From positions 1 through 6,217 of the forward strand of contig QNEG01000099.1 in NCBI GenBank assembly GCA_003645115.1: a stretch of 6,217 nucleotides of DNA, read 5' to 3'. Below, one piece after another: positions 1 through 6,015 of the stretch. The stretch's first letter is position 1. Each line of letters starts with the position of its first letter. The stretch comes from a bacterium (GTDB lineage: Bacteria > UBP14 > UBA6098 > B30-G16). A program made the translations under genes and the position numbers. Under the pieces are notes generated by a model. That model was not told the DNA's origin. It searched no databases and was given only the letters and a program-made list of their open reading frames with translations.

Positions 1-1193
1 AACTGGGGCAGGAGGCAGTATCTGAAACTGGTTTCGGCAAGATGCCCGACAAAAAAAAGAAAATAGAATTAGCTGCGCTAAAAACTCCCGGTATCGAGGA
101 CCTTAACCCAAGAACCTGGACAGGAGATTATGGACTCAGTCTCCAGGAACCGGCACCTTATGGAGTAATTCTTTCCATAACTCCATCCACAAATCCGCCA
201 TCCACAGTGATAAATAATTCTATCTCTATGATTGCCGGTGGAAATTCGGTGATATTTCAACCGCATCCGGGTGCAAATCGAGTAAGTTTGAAAACTGTCC
301 AACTTATTCAGAAGGCATTGGTGTCGGTTGGTGCCCCCGCCGATGTAGTTCAATGTGTAAAAAATCCTACCATAGAATCGGCAAATGAACTTATGAGGCA
401 TAATGGAATAGATTTGGTAGTGGTCACTGGTGGAGCGGGAGTGGTGAATGCGGCATTAAATTGCGGGAAAAAAGCTATATGTGCCGGTCCGGGCAATCCA
501 CCGGTGATTGTCGATGAAACCGCAGACATTACCAAAGCTGCCAAAGACATTGTATCAGGTGCATCATTCGATAATGGTATTCTATGCACTGCAGAAAAGG
601 AAACATTCGTGGTGGATTCTGTGGCAGATGAATTAATTCAGAAAATGAAATCATTCGGTGCATTTTATCTATCCCCTAATGATGCAGAAAGGATAACAAA
701 AATGGTAATTGCCGAGGATGAAAAAGGCAGTGGAGAAAGACATCCGATTGTAAATAAGGAATATATTGGTAAGAATGCATCGGTTATTGCTGAAAAGGCT
801 GGAATAAAGGTCGATGATGATGTTCAACTTTTATTTTTCGAGGCGCAATGGGATAATCCATTGGTGATGGCTGAACAATTGATGCCTGTTATGCCTGTGG
901 TGCGTGTGCCAAATGTAGATGAGGCTATGCGATTGGCTATTATCGTCGAACATAAATTTAAACATAGTTTTATTATGCACTCTAAAAATGTGGAACGATT
1001 ATCTAAAATGGCGCAGATGTGTGATGCCACTATTTTCGTGAAAAATGGTCCATCGTATTCTGGTCTGGGATATAATGGCGAGGGATATACTACTTTGACT
1101 ATCGCAGGAACCACCGGCGATGGATTGACCAGCGCAAAAACTTTTACCAGACCAAGAAGGTGTGTCCTGATTGATTACTTTAGAATTGTGTGA
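1..1193 (+). CDS. eutE: CoA-acylating aldehyde dehydrogenase, EutE/PduP family (5' end cut by window)
   Basis: Oxidises acetaldehyde or a similar short aldehyde to the acyl-CoA with NAD+ and CoA, or runs in reverse. Identity comes from clear similarity to E. coli EutE along the whole visible length: the SETGFG segment at the window edge (nt 21-38), TPSTNP (nt 180-197), GAGNPP-like AGPGNPP with VDETAD, the catalytic-cysteine segment ASFDNGILC with Cys encoded at nt 585-587, LMPVMPVVRV, FVKNGP (nt 1035-1052), and the C-terminal end RRCVLIDYFRIV. The frame is open to the left edge. The Met codon at nt 42 follows directly after the conserved ETGxG motif, so it is internal and not the start. By comparison with EutE (about 467 residues) some 75-85 N-terminal residues are missing, including the region where a microcompartment-targeting peptide would lie. 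No shell-protein gene is visible, so a microcompartment role versus free fermentative enzyme is open. Substrate (C2 or C3) is inferred only to family level. Confidence 0.93.
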   Translation, partial: LGQEAVSETGFGKMPDKKKKIELAALKTPGIEDLNPRTWTGDYGLSLQEPAPYGVILSITPSTNPPSTVINNSISMIAGGNSVIFQPHPGANRVSLKTVQLIQKALVSVGAPADVVQCVKNPTIESANELMRHNGIDLVVVTGGAGVVNAALNCGKKAICAGPGNPPVIVDETADITKAAKDIVSGASFDNGILCTAEKETFVVDSVADELIQKMKSFGAFYLSPNDAERITKMVIAEDEKGSGERHPIVNKEYIGKNASVIAEKAGIKVDDDVQLLFFEAQWDNPLVMAEQLMPVMPVVRVPNVDEAMRLAIIVEHKFKHSFIMHSKNVERLSKMAQMCDATIFVKNGPSYSGLGYNGEGYTTLTIAGTTGDGLTSAKTFTRPRRCVLIDYFRIV

Positions 1194-1200
1194 TTATAAT
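1171..1200 (+). promoter_or_regulatory. candidate sigma-70-type promoter for the solenoid/Roadblock gene pair
   Basis: A perfect TATAAT (nt 1195-1200) lies 18 bases after TTGATT (nt 1171-1176), four of six matches to the -35 consensus. It sits across the stop codon of the aldehyde dehydrogenase gene and about 30 bases before the next start codon, so it could transcribe the next two genes separately. Chance matches are common in AT-rich DNA, and the primary sigma factor of this organism is unknown, so this is a candidate only. Confidence 0.35.
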
Positions 1201-1230
1201 TGAAAATGTTAATATGTTGAGGGAGACGAT

Positions 1231-2328
1231 ATGAAGCGATTATTTTTCATAATTGGTAATGTGATATTATTGGTTATACTCACTAATACCTGTGTGTATG
1301 GAAAAGATTACGATTTCCAGAGATATTTTTCCAAAAAAGTTCGATTGGAACCCGGCAGTGTTCTGATTTTGGACAATCCAGTAGGAGAAATTCATATCAC
1401 CAATATCGATCCCGAACTAGGACCGTTTGTAATAGTAAAACAACGTGTATTTGCTACCGCAAATGAACTCGCACAAAGTAGATATATGGTTATGACTGTT
1501 AGATTGGACATATCGCGTCGCCCAGATACACTGTATATGAAGGCTATTTTCCCCACTCATATGTATGAGAGATTCTGTTATTCGGATATGGGCGGTTTTT
1601 TTACATCCGAGGTATCTAAAATTTGGCATGGAAAAAAATTTACTGTTTCTCCTCGAAAGGGAGTGAAACTTTGGTCGGATATTTATCTGGAGGTTCCTGC
1701 GGGAACTAAAATATCGGTCAATTCTGTTGCTACTACTTTTGTTGTGGAAGATTTTGTAGGCGATATAGAATTGTTCACCGACCACGCATCAGCAATGACC
1801 GCTGGCAGTATTCAGGGTAATTTATGGCTTACAGCCTGTCATGGCAATCTCTCCGTTGGAGAATTCGAGGGTGAATTTTTCTATGATGGCGAGGATTCTG
1901 ACCTGAGTTTTTGCGATATTATCAATGGAAAAGTATATGCAAAAAGCACCACCGGTGATCTTATCTGGACTGCTAAGTCAGATTCATTGGACTATTTGGA
2001 ACTGGAATCATTATCGGGAAATATTATATTGGAAGGTAAAATAGATAAGATTACTAAACTTACCAATGATGAAGGTGATATCGATGTAAAACTGGAAGTC
2101 CCGATAGTAGATTCATTACTTGCCCGAACCAATAGCGGAGACATAAAAATTGATGCTTATGAGAATTTTGCTAAAAGAATTTTAGCAAAAACCGAGCAGG
2201 GTAAGATTAAGCATAATTTAGATGGTAATGATAAGTATATATCATCGGAGTTAAAGGGTAATAAGGGAGTGGTGGAATTAGAAAGTAAAAGTGGGACTAT
2301 TAAAATAAAACTCAGGTCGGTGGAATAG
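1231..2328 (+). CDS. secreted beta-solenoid protein, DUF4097-like
   Basis: 365 residues. The N-terminus (MKR, then a hydrophobic stretch to about residue 19, then VYG/KD) is a typical Sec signal peptide with likely cleavage after Gly24. Cys21 is not in a lipobox (TNTC precedes), so I do not call it a lipoprotein. No second membrane segment is seen, so the mature protein should be periplasmic or exported. Residues 151-360 carry many short beta-turn units of the form G-x-[I/L/V]-x-[I/L/V]: VGDIEL (177), QGNLWL (195), HGNLSV (204), TGDLIW (241), SGNIIL (262), EGDIDV (281), SGDIKI (302), QGKIKH (323), SGTIKI (354). From 241 to 345 they recur about every 20 residues. This, with the VPAGTKISVNSV segment at 155-166, is the pattern of DUF4097 'putative adhesin' beta-helices. 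Function is unknown; in other bacteria such domains occur in envelope and stress-response loci. Start chosen for its Shine-Dalgarno GAGGGAG, 5 bases before ATG. The next gene begins 3 bases after the stop. Confidence 0.85.
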   Translation: MKRLFFIIGNVILLVILTNTCVYGKDYDFQRYFSKKVRLEPGSVLILDNPVGEIHITNIDPELGPFVIVKQRVFATANELAQSRYMVMTVRLDISRRPDTLYMKAIFPTHMYERFCYSDMGGFFTSEVSKIWHGKKFTVSPRKGVKLWSDIYLEVPAGTKISVNSVATTFVVEDFVGDIELFTDHASAMTAGSIQGNLWLTACHGNLSVGEFEGEFFYDGEDSDLSFCDIINGKVYAKSTTGDLIWTAKSDSLDYLELESLSGNIILEGKIDKITKLTNDEGDIDVKLEVPIVDSLLARTNSGDIKIDAYENFAKRILAKTEQGKIKHNLDGNDKYISSELKGNKGVVELESKSGTIKIKLRSVE

Positions 2329-2331
2329 ATA

Positions 2332-3285
2332 ATGCCGGATTTTCCCGAGGACATAGAATCGAGGATTCACGAGTTGGAAAATATTGTGGAATCCGAACCC
2401 TCAGCGGAAGCTTTTTCTGAATTGGCAGAATTATTACGCACCAGCGAAAAGTTGAATAAAGCGAGACAAATTTGTGAGCGTGGTTTAACTCTTTTTCCAG
2501 AGGATGAGCGATGCTTGCTGACTTACACTCGAATTTTAATGGATTCGGATGCATTAGAGTCCGCCGAGGAAACACTGAAAGTATTGATAGATGTAATCGG
2601 CGAGAATGTTAGTATATTGCTTCTGTTGGGGCAAATATATGATAGACATAATGACTTATCGGGAATACACAAGGTTGCTAAAAAACTTGCAAAAGAATAC
2701 AGCGATGATATTCGAGCAAGAAGATTTTTAGAATATCTTAAATCTCAGGGCTATCTGGAAGGATTAGATATTCCTGTGGAGAAATCAGCGGGGGTATCTG
2801 CCGAGGGCGAAGTAGTGCGGGAAACCGAGGAGGCTAAGGAAGTAAGGACACCACTACCTACGCCAGATTCTGAGGTAAAAACTATTCCTCGAACCTACAG
2901 CACTCGGAAAACCAGAAAAATTGCTCCAATAATTCCTATGGAGGATTTGATGCATATCACTGCATTGCTGAAAGGAGTAGTCGGTGTAAATCATGTGGTA
3001 TTGTTGACTCCCGACGATAGAACACTCGCCAGCAAAGGATGTCCAAATAATATGGCACGGTCGTTAGGTTTACTTCTCAGATCCCTCAAAAGAGCTTTAT
3101 ATGTGGCATTTAATTCACTCAATTTCGGCGACTGGAAAAAAGGTGTTATGGAATTGAAGGATTCCACCGTTCATATGATGGTAAGTAAGGAACATTGGTT
3201 TGCACTGGTTTGCGAAAGTAAAGTCTCTCTGGGTGCACTTAGAATTGCAGTCAATGCGATAATTTCACGGCACTTGAAATTATGA
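2332..3285 (+). CDS. TPR-like and Roadblock/LC7 domain protein
   Basis: 317 residues, no signal peptide, so cytoplasmic. Residues 8-137 form paired amphipathic helices of TPR type (for example AFSELAELL with KARQICERGLTLFPED, then SAEETLKVLI, ILLLLGQIYDRHNDL and AKKLAKEYSDDIRARRFLEYL), roughly three to four repeats. Residues about 140-200 are a charged, proline-containing linker. Residues 203-316 fit a Roadblock/LC7 domain: a first helix (MEDLMHITALLKGVVGV), strand HVVLLTPDDRTLAS, a long helix (MARSLGLLLRSLKRAL), strands GVMELKDSTVHMMVS and HWFALVCES, and a final helix. Roadblock proteins such as MglB bind and regulate small Ras-like GTPases (MglA); no GTPase gene is present here, so the partner is unknown. 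The 3-base gap to the upstream gene and only a weak GGTGG-like ribosome site, lying inside that gene's end, suggest translational coupling to the exported solenoid protein. Domain calls are from pattern recognition; the Roadblock call is the firmer one. Confidence 0.82.
   Translation: MPDFPEDIESRIHELENIVESEPSAEAFSELAELLRTSEKLNKARQICERGLTLFPEDERCLLTYTRILMDSDALESAEETLKVLIDVIGENVSILLLLGQIYDRHNDLSGIHKVAKKLAKEYSDDIRARRFLEYLKSQGYLEGLDIPVEKSAGVSAEGEVVRETEEAKEVRTPLPTPDSEVKTIPRTYSTRKTRKIAPIIPMEDLMHITALLKGVVGVNHVVLLTPDDRTLASKGCPNNMARSLGLLLRSLKRALYVAFNSLNFGDWKKGVMELKDSTVHMMVSKEHWFALVCESKVSLGALRIAVNAIISRHLKL
3259..3283. terminator. inverted repeat at the convergent gene junction, possible weak terminator
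   Basis: ATAATTTCA (3259-3267) and TGAAATTAT (3275-3283) are perfect 9-base complements separated by a 7-base loop. ATGC/GCAT just outside could lengthen the stem across a small internal loop. The repeat covers the last codons and most of the stop codon of the Roadblock gene. Downstream on the + strand the DNA is T-rich (ATTATTTTATT) but begins about 10 bases or more from the stem, and the stem is AT-rich, so intrinsic termination would be weak. No stronger hairpin is seen in the 18 bases between the two stop codons. Confidence 0.3.
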
Positions 3286-3303
3286 TTGCATATTATGATT
3301 ATT

Positions 3304-3807
3304 TTATTCTAATCCCTCCAAATATGCCTGTTCGATTAGTTCTCCAGAATGTAAAATAAATGCGCTGGGACAACCTACCAAATCACAGAATGCGATACCA
3401 TTGGTTATATCGAAATTTTCATCCAATGACAAGACTCTTATTTCGCCGCCATCGCAATTTTCACAGGGCTGAAGTATGGGAATTTTTTGTTCACAGTGTG
3501 GGCAGAATACCTCTAATTTTTCACCTTCTTTGGGTTTGGTTCCAATAAACACCACCGATTTATCACCGAAAATAGGGGATAGCACCATTACTCCCTGTTC
3601 GCCATTTGGTCGATGGATTTTCAATTTTATCCCAGAAAAACTATTGAAATTCACATAATCATCCATAACACTATGCCCATTAGGACAATATACTATATTT
3701 ACCACCAAACACTTCGGCTTGTTAGCGTCTTTGGCTTGTTTTTCTAATCTTCGTTCTCGAGGGTCGGGAATTAGTAAAAATCCCTTTTTGTCGAATCTAT
3801 ACCCCAT
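3304..3807 (-). CDS. cysteine-rich zinc-ribbon-like protein, family unknown
   Basis: 167 residues, no signal peptide or membrane segment. I do not recognise the family. Eight cysteines fall mostly in metal-site spacing: Cys33, CPNGH (41-45), CPHC (102-105), CENC (115-118) and CDLVGC (141-146). CPHC with CENC twelve residues later looks like a rubredoxin-type zinc ribbon. CPNGH and the last pair could form a second site. The N-terminus is basic and charged (residues 1-32), and residues 50-100 are beta-rich. The start is set by a strong AGGAGG four bases before this ATG. The frame stays open upstream to nt 3921, but that stretch overlaps the end of the lipid-synthase gene in another frame and is rejected. 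The gene follows the GGGPS gene after 22 bases and is probably the last of a three-gene operon. A role in electron transfer, metal handling or protein-protein binding is possible; none is shown. Confidence 0.78.
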   Translation of the reverse strand: MGYRFDKKGFLLIPDPRERRLEKQAKDANKPKCLVVNIVYCPNGHSVMDDYVNFNSFSGIKLKIHRPNGEQGVMVLSPIFGDKSVVFIGTKPKEGEKLEVFCPHCEQKIPILQPCENCDGGEIRVLSLDENFDITNGIAFCDLVGCPSAFILHSGELIEQAYLEGLE

Positions 3808-3811
3808 TTTT

Positions 3812-3817
3812 CCTCCT
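3812..3817 (-). promoter_or_regulatory. strong Shine-Dalgarno fixing the start of the cysteine-rich protein
   Basis: AGGAGG on the - strand, four bases before the ATG at 3807. It is the best ribosome binding site in the right-hand block and decides the start over the longer open frame upstream. It also suggests this last gene is translated well on its own, unlike the coupled GGGPS gene before it. Confidence 0.75.
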
Positions 3818-3829
3818 GTTTTTCTATTA

Positions 3830-4600
3830 TTACTCGGTATTATATTCCTGCGGATTATGAATCGCATTAGCAAATGTTCGTAATCGCTCCCAATTTTGTT
3901 TATGCTCGAACAAATTTCCAATTACCACTGCATCGGCGAAATTGGCGCGTTTGCCAGCATCCTCGGGATTGCGAATCCCACCGCCTACGATAATGAATAA
4001 ATGGGTATTTTGTGAAACCTCATTGACCATTTCCACTGGCACCGGATTTTTGGCGCCACTTCCAGCCTCCAAGAATATGCAGTGCATTCCCATATATCGA
4101 CCAGCCAATGCGTGAGCTACCGCAATATCAATTTTGTTCCTCGGTAATGGTGGAGATTGCGAGAAAAATTCCACAGATGTCATTTCACCAGATTCTACCA
4201 AAAGATAAGCAGTGGGAATGACGGGAATATTAATATCCCTTATTTTGTGCGCGGACAGAACCTGTTCCTCGATTAGCCACCGTGGATTTCGTGAGGAAAG
4301 AAAGGTCAAGAATAACAATGCATCGGCGGAGCGAGATACTTGATTGTGTCCACCGGGGAATATTATTACCGGCAGGTCGCTTATCGATTTTATTTGTTTA
4401 ATCACACTGTCAATCGGTTTTCTAACTAGAATAGTGGAACCGACTAAAAAAGCATCCACACCGCATTCCTGCGCAGAACCGACCAATGAATCGATATTTT
4501 CTGCACGATCCGGATCGATAAGCAACCAAAATTGTGGTCTGCCTCGTTCATATCGGAACGGCTCGCTTAATCTTTCTATTACATCGATTTTTTTACTCAT
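3830..4600 (-). CDS. geranylgeranylglyceryl phosphate synthase, group II (GGGPS/PcrB superfamily)
   Basis: 256 residues, a normal length for group II enzymes. GGGPS joins a polyprenyl diphosphate (usually geranylgeranyl) to sn-glycerol-1-phosphate, the first ether bond of archaeal-type lipids. It is a soluble or membrane-associated TIM barrel needing Mg2+. Motifs in order: LLIDPDR (26-32), VGST (53-56), FPGGHNQVS (81-89), SRNP (103-106), PTAYLLVESG (129-138), FLEAGSGA (176-183), IVGGGIRNPEDA (204-215) and ADAVVIGN (222-229). These are the phosphate-binding and substrate loops of the family. The EAGSGA and SRNP forms fit group II rather than the Bacillus PcrB (group I, heptaprenyl) type. The start codon overlaps the stop of the response regulator (ATGA, nt 4597-4600), and no good Shine-Dalgarno is seen, so translation is probably coupled to the regulator. 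Prenyl chain length cannot be told by eye. The other genes needed for archaeal lipids (glycerol-1-phosphate dehydrogenase, second prenyl transferase) are not in the window. Confidence 0.9.
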   Translation of the reverse strand: MSKKIDVIERLSEPFRYERGRPQFWLLIDPDRAENIDSLVGSAQECGVDAFLVGSTILVRKPIDSVIKQIKSISDLPVIIFPGGHNQVSRSADALLFLTFLSSRNPRWLIEEQVLSAHKIRDINIPVIPTAYLLVESGEMTSVEFFSQSPPLPRNKIDIAVAHALAGRYMGMHCIFLEAGSGAKNPVPVEMVNEVSQNTHLFIIVGGGIRNPEDAGKRANFADAVVIGNLFEHKQNWERLRTFANAIHNPQEYNTE

Positions 4601-6015
4601 TTTTCAGGTAAATAGTCTTTTAATCCATATTTTTCTATTTTTCTATATAGAGTGGATAGGTCGATACCTAATTTTCTTGCCGCTTCGGACTTGTTACCAT
4701 CAGCCTGAACTAATGCCCAGAATATATATGCCTTTTCGATTTCCTCCAGAGATAGTATTCCCAGTTGACTGGCGGCTTTTTGCATCATTCCCGAGGGTTG
4801 TTCAGTTTGCTTTTCCTTTTCTCGTTCCTGCGCACTTTTTTTGATATAATCTGGCAGATGTTCTGGTAATATGGTGTCTCTTTCCAGAACTAACATTGCA
4901 CGCTCCAACACATTTTCTAATTCTCTGACATTTCCTTCCCAGTCCGAATTATTCAAAATTTCAGCCGATTCGGGGGAAATATTTGGGACTTCTTTACCGG
5001 TTCGTCTTGCCAATTTTTCCAGAAAATGTTCTGCGATTGGAATTATATCTTCACGATGTTCTCTTAATGGCGGGATGTCGATGTGGATTACATTTAAACG
5101 ATAATATAAATCACCACGGAATTCATTAGTTTCCACCATTTTCTTGAGGTCTTTATTAGTTGCTGCGATTAAACGGACATCTGCGTTGATAGGCTGAGTA
5201 GCTCCCAGTGGAGTGAATTCATTAGTTTCCATAAGCCGAAGTAATTTAGCCTGAATTTTCAGGGATGTTTCTGCGACTTCGTCCAGGAAAAAAGTCCCAC
5301 CATCTGCAGTTTTGAATAAGCCATCCTTATCCTTATCGGCGCCAGTGAATGCTCCCTTCACATATCCAAAAAGTTCACTTTCCAACAGCGTTTCCGGTAA
5401 TGCCGCGCAGTTTATGGTCACGAATGGACCATTAGAACGATCACTTAATTGGTGTATAGCTCGAGCTATAAGTTCTTTTCCAGTCCCACTTTCGCCAGTA
5501 ATGAGGACAGTGCTTTCTGTGGGTGCGATTCGTTTTACTAATTCTCTTATATTATTTATAGCTTTACTGGTGCCCACAAAATTGGATAAATCGGATTCTA
5601 TTCGAAGTGCCTGACGCAGTATTTTATTTTCCTTGCGAAGATTTCGAGTATCCAGTGCTCGTTTGACTGCGAACCTTATCTGGTCCATTTGGAAGGGTTT
5701 AGTGATATAATCGAAAGCGCCCCTGCGAAGTGCTTCTACAGCGCTACCCAACGATGCATAGGCGGTAATTAGTATCACTGGCATATCGTTGTCGAGTTTT
5801 TTTATGTCTTTCAGCAAAGTCAACCCATCCACATCGGGCATCATTATAGCGGCGATAATCACATCGTAGGATTCATTGCTCAATCTTTTCATTGCCTCAT
5901 CGTAATCCTGGGCAGTATTTACCCAATAGCCCTCTTCGGTAAGCATTATTTCCAGCAACTGGCAAATGCTTTCTTCATCATCGACTACTAATATATGTGG
6001 TTGCACTTTTGCCAT
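4597..6015 (-). CDS. NtrC-type sigma-54 response regulator with a degenerate receiver
   Basis: 472 residues from ATG at 6015. Residues 8-115 are a receiver domain with the acidic pair Asp12-Asp13, Thr84 and Lys106 intact. The expected phosphoacceptor Asp is Ala56, in VIIAAIMMPDVDG where families read V-x-x-x-D-x-x-MP. Residues 146-375 are the AAA+ sigma-54 interaction domain: Walker A GESGTGKE (174-181), GAFTGA (221-226), Walker B GGTFFLDEV (239-247), FRGDLYYRLNV and WEGNVREL. All are intact, so ATPase and sigma-54 contact should work. After a charged linker, the C-terminus (about 428-465, GNKSEAARKLGI then TLYRKIEKYG) is a Fis-type DNA-binding helix-turn-helix. A GTG at 6030 would add five residues but has no ribosome site; the ATG has AGGTGA eleven bases upstream and gives the usual short lead into ILVVDDE. 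First gene of an operon with GGGPS (4-base overlap). No histidine kinase gene is seen. It activates sigma-54 promoters, targets unknown; control is probably not by ordinary Asp phosphorylation. Confidence 0.92.
   Translation of the reverse strand: MAKVQPHILVVDDEESICQLLEIMLTEEGYWVNTAQDYDEAMKRLSNESYDVIIAAIMMPDVDGLTLLKDIKKLDNDMPVILITAYASLGSAVEALRRGAFDYITKPFQMDQIRFAVKRALDTRNLRKENKILRQALRIESDLSNFVGTSKAINNIRELVKRIAPTESTVLITGESGTGKELIARAIHQLSDRSNGPFVTINCAALPETLLESELFGYVKGAFTGADKDKDGLFKTADGGTFFLDEVAETSLKIQAKLLRLMETNEFTPLGATQPINADVRLIAATNKDLKKMVETNEFRGDLYYRLNVIHIDIPPLREHREDIIPIAEHFLEKLARRTGKEVPNISPESAEILNNSDWEGNVRELENVLERAMLVLERDTILPEHLPDYIKKSAQEREKEKQTEQPSGMMQKAASQLGILSLEEIEKAYIFWALVQADGNKSEAARKLGIDLSTLYRKIEKYGLKDYLPEK

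Noticed and set aside
78..1114. Several open frames antisense to the aldehyde dehydrogenase gene
   Set aside because: They lie opposite a clearly conserved coding region, have low-complexity or unrecognisable products and no ribosome sites, so they are shadows.
1231..1305. Lipoprotein signal at Cys21 of the solenoid protein
   Set aside because: The residues before the cysteine (T-N-T) do not form a lipobox; an ordinary cleavage site after VYG fits better.
3808..3921. N-terminal extension of the cysteine-rich protein by 38 residues
   Set aside because: It would overlap the end of the GGGPS gene by about 90 bases in another frame, whereas the ATG at 3807 has a strong AGGAGG.
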